The notes under the pieces are model-generated. The model was not told where the DNA came from. It worked only from the letters and a program-made list of their open reading frames with translations, and did no database searches. This document shows, piece by piece, positions 38,701 to 46,824 of a DNA stretch of 64,000 bases. A program made the translations under genes and the position numbers. This DNA is from Ectothiorhodospira shaposhnikovii (GTDB lineage: Bacteria; Pseudomonadota; Gammaproteobacteria; Ectothiorhodospirales; Ectothiorhodospiraceae), in the NCBI RefSeq assembly GCF_022227765.1, contig NZ_JAJMLZ010000006.1:214591-278590 (forward strand), written 5' to 3'. Position 1 is the first letter of the stretch. Each line of letters starts with the position of its first letter.

Positions 38701-39668
38701 TTCTGCCCGAGATCGAGGATCACTCGCTGGGTATTGCAGTGGGTGAGTGGGTGATCAAAACCGCCCTGGGACAGGCTGCCTTGTGGCGGGCCGAGGGTTT
38801 CAGGATACCGGTGAGTGTCAACATCGGTGCCAGGCAGCTGCGTCAGAATGACTTTCCTTCCCGTCTCAAGGGTTTGCTGGCCAGGCAGCCCGAGGTGTCG
38901 CCGGATTTTCTGGAGCTGGAGGTGCTGGAAACCAGTGCCCTGGGTGATCTGGTCCAGGTCTCGCGTCTGCTGGAAGAATGTCGGGCCATCGGGGTCAATG
39001 TCGCCCTGGATGATTTCGGCACCGGCTACTCGTCGCTGACGTACCTCAAGCGGTTGCCGGCGGGGGTGGTCAAGGTGGACCAGAGCTTTGTGCGGGATAT
39101 CCTGGAGGACCCGGATGATCTGGCCATCCTGGACGGGGTGCTGGGGTTGGCAAGTGCGTTCGGGCGTCAGGTGATCGCGGAAGGGGTGGAGACCCCCAGC
39201 CATGGCGACATGCTGCTGCGGATCGGCTGTGAGCTGGGCCAGGGTTACGGTATTGCCAGGCCGATGCCCGCGGAATCCCTGCGGGACTGGATACGGCACT
39301 GGCAGCCCAGCCCCCGCTGGGCGCAACTACGGCGACTGAACCGTGAATATCTGCCGCTGCTGTATACCCAGGTGGAACATCGTGCCTGGATTCAGGAGTT
39401 GGCGGACGCCCTCAGGGCGGGTAGTCGTGATCTGCCCAAGCTGATTCATGATCCTGCTGTTTTCAGTCGCTGGATGGATGAGTCCGGCTTTCAGCCATGC
39501 CCGGGCTTTGAGACCGTGGACCGCCTGCATCGTCAGGTGCATCAGTCGGCAGGGGTGCTGTATGAATTGCATGCACGGGGAGACATCCAGGCGGCCTGTC
39601 ATCGCCTGGATGAGCTCATCGAGCTGAGGGATGCCCTGTCCAAGGCCCTGGATGACTATCTGGGTTGA
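35745..39668 (+). CDS. CHASE-PAS-PAS-PAS-GGDEF-EAL c-di-GMP signalling protein with CZB-like tail
   Basis: 1307 residues from the ATG at 35745 (an ATG at 35769 is also possible). Order: membrane helix (about 17-36), periplasmic CHASE domain (about 60-270), second helix (about 320-342), three PAS domains (about 365-480, 493-610, 632-755), GGDEF domain with intact GGDEF (about residue 837), EAL domain with EALIRW (Glu about 968), DDFGTGYSSL, VVKVDQSFV and AEGVET, so both synthase and phosphodiesterase sites look complete. A last helical domain (about 1210-1305) resembles the zinc-binding CZB sensor but its Cys is Val. Stands alone, in a non-operonic position. Confidence 0.93.
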   Translation: MPETWAADMLLKGWVVQPRLALMTLAVGVMLSVFAADQVRRATERDTIAAFAFTSDQLTIKVQERLNAYALVLRGGAGLFESSEEVTREEWQSFIRKLHVSDTISEEQHFGFAPLILPEGLEAHEAELRERFPNYTVHPRWAGEAHAPVLYLEPLRAHDLRILGMDMLVDQGMRDALLRARDSGLSTLSGKVGALRENIDTAQATILMAMPVYLQGVPVDSVTQRRDALVGWTFSPFPMNDWMGRVLQNWERLSGRNVSLRLYDGLEPGSRDLLFSSHEPAVDPSSRWQQRRSIHFNDRDWLLMFDEPDPGVGLYYGAAWTTLAGGLGLTGLLSALILSIASTRTRAIRLAARLTEEIKAREAQLEESEFRWRFAIEGSGAGLWDWTLDDDSVFYSERWKHILDFSGEEIGTSVDEWQSRLHPDDRSRVMAALQACLNGETGVYSDEHRMQCRDGGWKWVMSRGVVVSRAPDGRPLRMIGTSTDISRRKALEAARETLLDQFQTIAARVPGLVFEFRLYPDGHVSFPYVSEGIRQLYGLAPEVVREHAVSALRAVHSQDRRRFIASIVRSARNLSPWQHEYRSQLRDGSIRWLFGDALPHRAEGGAVTWYGVITDITERKESELELRRAYAENRRFREALDHVSSYIYMKDTHCRYTYANRATLRLFNCSTEALTGAEDSDFLPPASVHRLRQIDRRVLRGEQTREEVELVDSQGRNRTYLEIKTPIHDETEAREIIGLLGISTDITALKEHEMQLERIAHYDALTHLPNRVLLADRLYQAMSQAQRRGLHIAVVYLDLDGFKAINDRYGHSMGDRFLMALAGRMKESLRDGDTLSRLGGDEFVAVLLDLPAPEAGTPLLLRLLDAASRSVRIDGHVLQVSASLGVAFYPQAEPIEADQLLRQADQAMYQAKLAGKNRFHRFDADLDRSLRTRHESIERIRAALEAEEFVLHYQPKVNLRTGEIIGAEALIRWRHPERGLLPPAHFLPEIEDHSLGIAVGEWVIKTALGQAALWRAEGFRIPVSVNIGARQLRQNDFPSRLKGLLARQPEVSPDFLELEVLETSALGDLVQVSRLLEECRAIGVNVALDDFGTGYSSLTYLKRLPAGVVKVDQSFVRDILEDPDDLAILDGVLGLASAFGRQVIAEGVETPSHGDMLLRIGCELGQGYGIARPMPAESLRDWIRHWQPSPRWAQLRRLNREYLPLLYTQVEHRAWIQELADALRAGSRDLPKLIHDPAVFSRWMDESGFQPCPGFETVDRLHRQVHQSAGVLYELHARGDIQAACHRLDELIELRDALSKALDDYLG

Positions 39669-39698
39669 GTCGTTTGCTTTGTTCCGGATGTTTTGGTT

Positions 39699-41087
39699 TT
39701 AACCGGACAGCAGATCCCTGACCACCTGGTACACCGTCATGACGTCTTCCCGGGTGCAGTCGAACTGCCCGACCTGTACCCGGATGACGAAGCGGTCCCG
39801 GTGTCGGGTCTGGGTGAGGTAGACTTGGCCATGGTCATTGATGCGGGTGAGCAGGGCCTCGGTGGCGGCGTCACCGTCCTTGAGGGCGAAGCTGAACAGG
39901 GACAGGGCCGTAGGGGTGATGATCTCCACGTCCGGCAGCGAGGCCATGGCGGTGGCCAGTGCTTCCGACCAGGCAATGTGGTTGCGGATGCGTCGGCGCA
40001 GGCCTTCCAGACCATAGGCGCGCAGGGTGAACCAGATCTTCAGGGCCCGGAAGCGCCGCCCCAGGGGGACCGTCCACTCGTTATAGTTGGTGATCTCCGA
40101 CTGCCCCAGGGTTTCCAGGTAATCGGGTCGCAGGCCCAGGGTGCGGACCTGGGGGACGGGATCGGCCAGGAACTGGATGGAGCAGTCCATCTGCATGCCG
40201 AGCCATTTATGAGGATTGAAGACGATGCTGTCGGCGCCGTCGATGCCTGCCCAGAGGTGACGAAACTCCGGGCAGATCATGGCTGATCCCGCCCAGGCGG
40301 CATCCACATGGGTAGTCAGACCGTGGGTCTTGGCCACCGTGATGGCATCCTGTAGCCGGTCGCTGGCACCGATGCCGGTAGCCCCCACGCAGAGGATGAC
40401 GCCGGCCGGTCGATGGCCGGCGGCCAGATCGGCCCGAATGGCGCTATCCAGGGCCGCGGTGTCCATGGCGTGGTGCGCGTCGGTGGGGATCTTGACCAGA
40501 TTGTCCTGACCGATGCCGGCGATGCGGACCGCCTTGTCGATGGACGAGTGGACCTGGGTGGAGGCATAGAGGCGCAGGCGGGGCTGCGCCGCGAGTCCCG
40601 CCGAGTTGCCCTTCCAGGCCAGGGCCTTTTCCCGCATGGTGAGTATGGCCGAGAGGGTGGCGATGGTGGCGGTATCATGGATGGTGCCGGTGAAGTGAGG
40701 GGCCAGCCCCAGGGCATCGCGCAGCCAGCCGATCATCACGGTTTCCATTTCCGTGGCGGCGGGGGAGGTCTGCCAGAGCATGGCCTGGGCGGCCATGCCG
40801 TTGGCCAACTGTTCGGCCAGCATGGAGGCCGGCGCGGCGTTGCCGGGGAAGTAGGCGAAGAAGCGGGGATGCTGCCAGTGGGTCATGCCCTCGGGTACGA
40901 TCCGGGTGAAATCCTCGAAGATCGTCTCCAGGGGGTCGGGCTGTTCCGGCGCGGTCTCGGGCAGACGGGCGGCAATGTCGCCGGGCCGTGTCTGTGCCCG
41001 CACCGGTCGGTCGCGCAGGCTGTTATGGTATTCATGGGTCCAGTCGGCGGCGCGCTTGGACCATTGGCGCAGGTCGTCGTGATTCAT
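39699..41087 (-). CDS. PLP-dependent aromatic L-amino acid decarboxylase family
   Basis: 462 residues from the ATG at 41087; the longer frame adds 64 residues of unrelated sequence. Group II decarboxylase motifs: THWQHPRFFAYFPGN near the N-terminus, HVDAAWAGSAMICPEFRHL, and the PLP lysine in FNPHKWLGMQMDCS. These closely follow DOPA and tryptophan decarboxylases, with Trp in place of the usual Tyr in DAAYAGS. Amine product cannot be predicted. Divergent from the membrane alpha/beta hydrolase with 61 bases between, so the promoters overlap. Confidence 0.9.
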   Translation of the reverse strand: MNHDDLRQWSKRAADWTHEYHNSLRDRPVRAQTRPGDIAARLPETAPEQPDPLETIFEDFTRIVPEGMTHWQHPRFFAYFPGNAAPASMLAEQLANGMAAQAMLWQTSPAATEMETVMIGWLRDALGLAPHFTGTIHDTATIATLSAILTMREKALAWKGNSAGLAAQPRLRLYASTQVHSSIDKAVRIAGIGQDNLVKIPTDAHHAMDTAALDSAIRADLAAGHRPAGVILCVGATGIGASDRLQDAITVAKTHGLTTHVDAAWAGSAMICPEFRHLWAGIDGADSIVFNPHKWLGMQMDCSIQFLADPVPQVRTLGLRPDYLETLGQSEITNYNEWTVPLGRRFRALKIWFTLRAYGLEGLRRRIRNHIAWSEALATAMASLPDVEIITPTALSLFSFALKDGDAATEALLTRINDHGQVYLTQTRHRDRFVIRVQVGQFDCTREDVMTVYQVVRDLLSG

Positions 41088-41148
41088 CGGGGCTCCGGGG
41101 CCTTGTGCGGGGGATTCTAACAAGGATATTCCAGAGTAAAGGATATTT

Positions 41149-42801
41149 ATGGCTAAGCATAAAATCCGTGATTTCATCCTGGATCTGGCCCGGGGGTTTT
41201 CCGTCGTCGGGCTGCTGGTGGGTACCCTGTTCTTTGCCTTTTCCCTGACCCCCAGTCTGGTGCCCCGACCCTTCGGCATCCAGGGACTGATCTCCGGGCT
41301 GTCCTTTACCGCTGGTTATGCCGTGGGCTTCTTCTTTCGCTGGCTGTGGATCTATGTGGAACTGCCGGTACCCCGGCGCCGTAACGAGTTGATCCTGAAG
41401 TCACTGGCGGCTTTGGCCTGCGCGGTGGTCGTGGTCACTTTCCTGTGGCAGGCCACCGAGTGGCAGAACACCTTGCGCGGGATCATGGGCATGGAACCCA
41501 TCGGCGGCATGCCCACCGTGGCCATCGGTCTGATGACCCTGCTGATATTCACCGCGCTGCTGGTGGTGGCGCGCTTGTTCAAGTACACCTTTTTCTTCCT
41601 CTCCAGCCGGTTGCAGCGCTTCGTCCCCGCCCATGTCTCCCATGTGGTGGGGGTGCTGGTCGCGGCCATGCTGTTCTGGTCCCTGATCGATGGGGTGATC
41701 TTCTCCCTGGCCCTGCGGGCGGCGGACAACTCCTATCAGCAGGTGGATGCCCTGATCCAGGACGATCTGGCCCGTCCCGAGGACCCCCTCAAGACCGGCA
41801 GCAGTGCTTCCCTGATCCCCTGGGCGGAACTGGGTCGCCAGGGGCGCAACTTCATCTCCTCGGGGCCTTCCGCCGCCGAGATCGCGGACTTTACCGGTGC
41901 CCCGGCCCTGGAGCCGATTCGGGTCTACGTGGGGCTGAATGCGGCGGACACGGCCCATGAGCGGGCCAGGCTGGCCCTGGAGGAGCTCAAGCGGGTGGGC
42001 GGGTTTGAGCGTTCCGTCTTGCTGCTGGTAACACCCACGGGTACGGGGTGGGTGGACCCGGCGGCCCAGGATACGGTGGAATATCTGCATCGGGGAGATA
42101 TCGCCACGGTGACGGCCCAGTATTCCTACCTGCCCAGCGCCCTGTCCCTGATCGTGGAGGGGGAGTACGGGGCCGAGATGGCGCGGGCCCTGTTCGAAAA
42201 GGTGTATGGCTACTGGACAGGGTTGCCCCGAGATGCCCGGCCCGCCCTGTATCTCCACGGCCTGAGCCTGGGGGCGCTCAATTCCGACCGCTCCTTCGAT
42301 GTCTACGACATCATTCAGGACCCCTTCCATGGCGCCCTCTGGAGCGGTCCCCCGTTTCGTAGCGAGACCTGGCGCAAGGCCACTCAGGAGAGGGACCCGG
42401 ATTCCCCGGCCTGGTTGCCCCGGTTCCGGGATGGCGCGGTGGTGCGTTTCATGAACCAGACCGGGGGACTGAACGACGGGGCGGGTCCCTGGGGAACGTT
42501 CCGCATTGCCTATCTCCAGTATGCCAGCGACCCGGTCACCTTCTTCGACACCCATGCCTTCTTCCGGGAACCGGAGTGGATGCTGCCGCCCCGGGGACCG
42601 GATGTATCGCCGGATCTGCGCTGGTATCCCATTGTCACCATGCTGCAACTGGCGGCGGACATGGCGGTGGGTTCCACGCCCCCCGGGTACGGCCACACCT
42701 TCGCGGCCGAGCACTATATCGATGCCTGGCACGCGCTGACGGAACCCGAGGGCTGGTCGGCCGAGGATCTGGAACGCCTGAAGGCCCTGTTCTCCCGCTG
42801 A
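41149..42801 (+). CDS. Membrane-anchored alpha/beta hydrolase (DUF2319-like)
   Basis: 550 residues. The N-terminal 190 residues contain about five membrane helices beginning with GFSVVGLLVGTLFFAFSLTPSLVPR. The C-terminal soluble half has an alpha/beta hydrolase pattern with nucleophile elbow GLSLGALNS (G-x-S-x-G) and conserved FMNQTGGLNDG and QYASDPVTFFD. The architecture matches the Abhydrolase_9 / DUF2319 family seen in actinobacteria and proteobacteria. Lipid or ester hydrolysis at the inner membrane is likely but unproven. Confidence 0.85.
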   Translation: MAKHKIRDFILDLARGFSVVGLLVGTLFFAFSLTPSLVPRPFGIQGLISGLSFTAGYAVGFFFRWLWIYVELPVPRRRNELILKSLAALACAVVVVTFLWQATEWQNTLRGIMGMEPIGGMPTVAIGLMTLLIFTALLVVARLFKYTFFFLSSRLQRFVPAHVSHVVGVLVAAMLFWSLIDGVIFSLALRAADNSYQQVDALIQDDLARPEDPLKTGSSASLIPWAELGRQGRNFISSGPSAAEIADFTGAPALEPIRVYVGLNAADTAHERARLALEELKRVGGFERSVLLLVTPTGTGWVDPAAQDTVEYLHRGDIATVTAQYSYLPSALSLIVEGEYGAEMARALFEKVYGYWTGLPRDARPALYLHGLSLGALNSDRSFDVYDIIQDPFHGALWSGPPFRSETWRKATQERDPDSPAWLPRFRDGAVVRFMNQTGGLNDGAGPWGTFRIAYLQYASDPVTFFDTHAFFREPEWMLPPRGPDVSPDLRWYPIVTMLQLAADMAVGSTPPGYGHTFAAEHYIDAWHALTEPEGWSAEDLERLKALFSR

Positions 42802-42811
42802 GGCAGAGGTC

Positions 42812-43285
42812 TTACCGGCCGTTGAGCCAGCGATCCAGCTGGTTGGCGAAGGCCTGGCGGTCACGCTGATTCAGGGCATCGGGGCCGCCCGTCTCAATGC
42901 CGCTGGCCCTCAGGGTCTCCATGAAATCGCGCATCTGCAGGCGTTCCCTGATGCTCTCGGGGGTGTAGCGTTCCCCGCGCGGGTTGAGGACATGGACGCC
43001 CTTGTCGATCACCTCCGCCGCCAGGGGGATGTCCGCGGTGACCACCAGATCTCCGGCCCGGGCCTGGCGGACGATTTCCTGGTCCGCCACGTCGTAGCCA
43101 TGGCCGACCTGGATGGCACGGATGAACGGTGATCGCGGCACCCTGATGTACTGGTTGGCCACCAGGGTGACCGGGATGCGGGTGCGCTGGGCGGCGCGGA
43201 ACAGGATGTCCTTGATCACGGCGGGACAGGCATCCGCGTCGACCCAGATGCGTTGACTTTGGGGCTGGGGGGTATCGGCAGGCAT
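42812..43285 (-). CDS. YaiI/YqxD family protein (UPF0178)
   Basis: 157 residues. Begins, after a short tail, with [20 protein letters not shown] and includes [19 protein letters not shown] and [15 protein letters not shown], then [12 protein letters not shown]. The DADACP motif and the acidic residues point to a PIN-like, metal-dependent nuclease fold. Molecular function is unknown. Convergent with the alpha/beta hydrolase (ten bases apart). Confidence 0.93.
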   Translation of the reverse strand: MPADTPQPQSQRIWVDADACPAVIKDILFRAAQRTRIPVTLVANQYIRVPRSPFIRAIQVGHGYDVADQEIVRQARAGDLVVTADIPLAAEVIDKGVHVLNPRGERYTPESIRERLQMRDFMETLRASGIETGGPDALNQRDRQAFANQLDRWLNGR

Positions 43286-43456
43286 GCAGAGAGTATACGC
43301 CGTCTGGTTCAGGCGTCGTCCTCATCGGACTAGCGGCCAGTGGTTATGCACATTTCGCCGTGGCGCTTATCGATCCGGTGCCTGTTTGTCAAGCGGTAGG
43401 GCGTTCCTGGCGGTATTTTTTTAACTCTCTGAAATAAAATGATTTTTTTGGTATGG

Positions 43457-44995
43457 TCATTTTTTGTTCAAATTGTTCGGGCCTGTGATGGGGCCTGCGA
43501 CCGGAAGGGTTTCAGACATGCTTTCCACAAAGTTATCCACAGAATCTGTGGATAGGGCGGGATCGGGACGGCTGATGGCCCGCAGGCGCAGTCCCAGCAG
43601 CAGGGCGGCGACGGTGAGGCCCATGATGAGCCCGATCCAGTAGCCATGGACACCCAGCGCGGGGATGCCGCCGCCCAGGCCCCGGGTGGCCAGCCAGTGT
43701 CCGGCGGCCAGGCCCACGGCCCAGTAGGACAGCAGCGTGATCATCATCAGGACACGGGTGTCCTTGTATCCCCGCAGGGCGCCGGCCATGTTCAGTTGCA
43801 GGGCATCGGAGAGCTGGAACAGCACCGCCAGAAAAATCAGTGACAGGGCCAGTGACTGTACCTGGGCATCATGGGTGTACAGGCCGATGACGGCCTCTCC
43901 CAGCAGTAGTAGAAAGACACCGTTGATCAGGGCCGTCACCAGGGATACCACCACGCCGTTCCACGCCACGAATCGCGCCTGTCGGGGGCGGCCCGCCCCC
44001 AGTGCCCGGCTCACCCGGACGGTCAGGGCCATTCCCAGGGCCAGGGGCAGGACGAAAATGAAGGAGGTGATGTTCAGCGCCACCTGGTGTGCGGCCACGG
44101 TGATTTCCCCCAGACTGGCCACCAACAGGGCGATGAGGGTGAACAGGGTGACTTCCACGAAGATGGCGATGCCGATGGGCAGGCCCACGAACAGCAGTTC
44201 ACCGATCAGGGCCGGGCGCGGCGGTGTCAGTCGTGACCACAGGGCCACCGGCCTGTAGACCGGGCTGCGTCGGGTATGGAGCAGCATCGCCAGTCCCATG
44301 GTCCAGAAGGACAGGGCTGTGGCGATGCCGCAGCCCAGGGCGCCCAGGGCGGGCAAGGCTTCCAGGTCCGCGGGCGCCAGGGGGCCGAGCAGCGCCGCCA
44401 CACCGCCGCCGCCATGGATCAGCAGGAAGTTGGCGGGGATGTTGACCCCCAGGCCGATGAGACCGATCCATAGGGCCGGCCGGGTATGGCTCATGCCGTC
44501 GGAAAAGGCCCTCAGGGCCAGGAACAGGGCGATACCCGGCATGCCCAGGGCAACGCCCGCGAGATAATCGCCGGAACGGGCGGCCACTTCCGGCGGCACG
44601 TCCATCCACTGGAAGATGATCGGCGCCAGTTGCCGGAGCATCAGGCCCACCAGGATGCCCATGGCCAGGCTCACCCACAGGGCCTGATGGACCCGGGCCC
44701 GGATTCGCCGGGGATCGCCCGCCCCCAGGCGTTCGCTGACGATGGGCGTGAGTCCCATCAGGGTACCCAGCATGAACAGCATCATGGGCATCCACAGGCT
44801 GGCACCGACGGAGACGGCCGCCAGATCGGTCGCACTCAGGCGACCGGTCATCATGACATCAGCCACCCCCATGCCGGCCTGGGTGAGTTGGGCCCCGCAG
44901 ATGGGCAGGGCGAGCAGGACCAGCCGACGGGTTTCCCGGCCGCTGTGTCGAAGCCATGGGTGCAACGGAGTCTTTGCCGAACGGATCAGGGACAT
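43457..44995 (-). CDS. MATE-family multidrug/cation antiporter (NorM-like)
   Basis: 512 residues with 12 helices in two related halves: LVLLALPICGAQLTQAGMGVADVMMTGRL in the first and ELLFVGLPIGIAIFVEVTLF in the second, plus the conserved ADLAAVSVGAS-type and AHQVALNITSF motifs. Uses Na+ or H+ gradients to export cationic compounds. The end of the gene is unusual: the last about 25 codons are polar, AT-richer, and contain DnaA-box-like sequences. The neighbouring 43.39-43.48 kb stretch is the most AT-rich in this part of the window. Confidence 0.93.
   Translation of the reverse strand: MSLIRSAKTPLHPWLRHSGRETRRLVLLALPICGAQLTQAGMGVADVMMTGRLSATDLAAVSVGASLWMPMMLFMLGTLMGLTPIVSERLGAGDPRRIRARVHQALWVSLAMGILVGLMLRQLAPIIFQWMDVPPEVAARSGDYLAGVALGMPGIALFLALRAFSDGMSHTRPALWIGLIGLGVNIPANFLLIHGGGGVAALLGPLAPADLEALPALGALGCGIATALSFWTMGLAMLLHTRRSPVYRPVALWSRLTPPRPALIGELLFVGLPIGIAIFVEVTLFTLIALLVASLGEITVAAHQVALNITSFIFVLPLALGMALTVRVSRALGAGRPRQARFVAWNGVVVSLVTALINGVFLLLLGEAVIGLYTHDAQVQSLALSLIFLAVLFQLSDALQLNMAGALRGYKDTRVLMMITLLSYWAVGLAAGHWLATRGLGGGIPALGVHGYWIGLIMGLTVAALLLGLRLRAISRPDPALSTDSVDNFVESMSETLPVAGPITGPNNLNKK
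43533..43555. promoter_or_regulatory. Pair of inverted DnaA-box-like sequences
   Basis: TTATCCACA (43533-43541) is a perfect consensus DnaA box; TGTGGATAG (43547-43555) is its inverted partner with one mismatch, five bases away. A weaker copy (TTTCCACA, 43522-43529) lies just before. They fall inside the 3' end of the MATE gene, with AT-rich runs about 60-140 bases to the left. Function is not proven; the motif could also be chance in coding sequence. Confidence 0.45.
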
Positions 44996-45079
44996 GTCGC
45001 GGGGAAACGGCGCTCGGTCGCGAACGGAGTGCCTTCAAAGGGCATGGCCGGGGCATGGAATGCCGCCCCGGTATCGGGA

Positions 45080-45427
45080 TCAGTCATCCAGGGGAATGAC
45101 GTGCTCCGCTTGCAGGCGGCGGCCCTGATCCGGCGCATGGCTGAAACGGCCCGTGACCCGGACTGCGCGGCCCAGGTAGGGGGCAATCAGGGCATCGGGC
45201 TGGATGGCCACCCGGCGCAGCTGGGCATCCTCGATCCAGTAGTGGAGGGGCTCCTCCACCCGGCGGACGGTGCCCTCGGTGGTGATCAGGCGACCGTCAT
45301 GGTTGGCCGGCTGATTCACCAGCATCATCAGCGGCACGGTCTGGGGCGGTGTCGGGGCCTCGTTGCAGGCCGACAGCAGCCACAGCAGGGGGAGGACGGT
45401 GAGGGCCTTCAGGAGAGGCATGGGCAT
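45080..45427 (-). CDS. Small predicted lipoprotein
   Basis: 115 residues from the ATG at 45427 (a second ATG lies two codons on). A signal peptide ends in a lipobox (LLWLLSAC), giving a mature protein of about 95 residues. The remaining sequence has an OB-fold-like alternation of strands (HDGRLITTEGTVRRVEEPLHYWIEDAQLRRVAIQP, read as separate short pieces) reminiscent of nucleic-acid or metal-binding OB proteins. The open frame runs far upstream only because it shadows the next gene. It is 75 bases downstream of the polytopic membrane protein and may belong to the same unit. Function unknown. Confidence 0.7.
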   Translation of the reverse strand: MPMPLLKALTVLPLLWLLSACNEAPTPPQTVPLMMLVNQPANHDGRLITTEGTVRRVEEPLHYWIEDAQLRRVAIQPDALIAPYLGRAVRVTGRFSHAPDQGRRLQAEHVIPLDD

Positions 45428-45501
45428 GGGATCACTTGCGAGAACGGAAAGGGAAAAGCCTGTGGTCCGTACAGGGTACCAAAAACCGGCGCTGACGGCT
45501 T

Positions 45502-46824
45502 TCACCCGGTTGTCGTCCGGGATGCGTTCAGACTGGCGCGATAGCAGCGGATGCCGGTGAACAGGTTCCAGCTCAACAGGCCGTTGGAGGCGGCAAAGAG
45601 CAGCATCGCCGGGATCAGCAGGCCAGGCCAGGCCAGGGCCGTCAGGCCGGCGACGAGGGCCGCCAGGTGCAGGCGAAGCTGGAGTCGGGTCAGTCCCAGG
45701 GGGATGACCTCGTGCATGTTGGGGACCCGCATCGCGAAGTTGCTCGAGCGCATGCGGGTCTGATTCAGATGCAGCCAGACCAGGAAGGGCACGATCTTGT
45801 ACAGCATGCCGTTGATCACCGACACGGCAAATCCGGCCACGAACAGCCAGGCCAGCACCAGTGCCCAGATACCCCATAGGCCCCGGCCCGGGAGTAACTG
45901 GATCACCACCCAGACCAGTACCGCGGCCAGCAGCGAGACCATGCCGATGTGCCAGAAGCGGACCGTGACATCCGCATTGCGGCGGCGACGCCTGGACTGC
46001 AGCCACAGGGTGATGCCGGCAAAACCCGCCATCAGGGCCGCCAGCATGCCACTGCCGGTCATGTTGATGACCTTGGCTGCGGCTGCCGGTACCGGCAGCA
46101 GGACCGTCAGGGTCAGCACGGCCAGAATGGCAAATACCAGCGGGGCATGCAGGCGGGCCGGCAGGGCGGGGTATTCCGGCGTCATCTGGAACATGGGCAC
46201 CACCTGATAGGCGGCGCCGGCCACCAGCAGCGCCACCCATCCCAGCAGGCCCCAGGCCAGGTGCAGGTCGGTCATGTGTCGGGGCAGGGGCCAGCCCAGT
46301 CCCAGATGGCCCCCGGCCAGCCACCCGCCCAGGGCCGCCGTGACCAGCAGGGCGATGACCGCCAGGGTCATGGCCTGGGTGGTGGGTCCCCGTGCCTGGC
46401 TGCGGGCCAGGGCGATCAGGGCGGTGAGGGTGAACAGCCCCAGACTGCCCAACACCAGAACACCACCGACGGCAATCCAGAAGGGCCGATGCAGGACCAG
46501 ACCGATACCGAGCAGGGGTGTGCCCAGCGTCAGCAGCATGAAGCTCAAGCGGCTGGTGATGGCGCCGCGGGGGACGGGAGAGCCGGCCACCACCGGCAGC
46601 ATCTGCTGCATGGCACCGAACATGACTATGGCCACATAGCCCAGGACCAGCAGATGGGCGGCGCCGATCATGCCGGGCATCCAGCGCGATACCAGCACCT
46701 GCGGGCCGAGCAGGATCATCACCCCGGCAAACAGGACGCCGAACAGGGGGGCGACCGCCATGAACTGCAGGGGTACCCACAGAGGGGGCGTGCGGTCCAG
46801 GGACAGACGGGACAGGTTGATCAT
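45502..46824 (-). CDS. Polytopic membrane protein, NnrS / heme-copper-oxidase-I-like
   Basis: 440 residues, about 12 membrane helices. A motif G-x2-[QY]-[QK]-x-[LV]-P occurs three times at regular spacing: GAMQQMLP (70-77), GAAYQVVP (203-210) and GMLYKIVP (339-346). In the first two the helix also carries a His 13-15 residues earlier (H57 in AAHLLVLGY, H188 in DLHLAWGLLGW). This pattern resembles helices of NnrS and the oxidase subunit I superfamily, where His ligates heme. The exact family is uncertain. Its ATG overlaps the stop of the DUF2249 gene (ATGA), which in turn overlaps the hemerythrin gene: one transcript. Confidence 0.75.
   Translation of the reverse strand: MINLSRLSLDRTPPLWVPLQFMAVAPLFGVLFAGVMILLGPQVLVSRWMPGMIGAAHLLVLGYVAIVMFGAMQQMLPVVAGSPVPRGAITSRLSFMLLTLGTPLLGIGLVLHRPFWIAVGGVLVLGSLGLFTLTALIALARSQARGPTTQAMTLAVIALLVTAALGGWLAGGHLGLGWPLPRHMTDLHLAWGLLGWVALLVAGAAYQVVPMFQMTPEYPALPARLHAPLVFAILAVLTLTVLLPVPAAAAKVINMTGSGMLAALMAGFAGITLWLQSRRRRRNADVTVRFWHIGMVSLLAAVLVWVVIQLLPGRGLWGIWALVLAWLFVAGFAVSVINGMLYKIVPFLVWLHLNQTRMRSSNFAMRVPNMHEVIPLGLTRLQLRLHLAALVAGLTALAWPGLLIPAMLLFAASNGLLSWNLFTGIRCYRASLNASRTTTG

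Noticed and set aside
43533..43555. DnaA boxes as the chromosomal origin
   Set aside because: Only two to three boxes, no dnaA, dnaN, gyrB, mnmG or rpmH neighbours, and the boxes are inside coding sequence.
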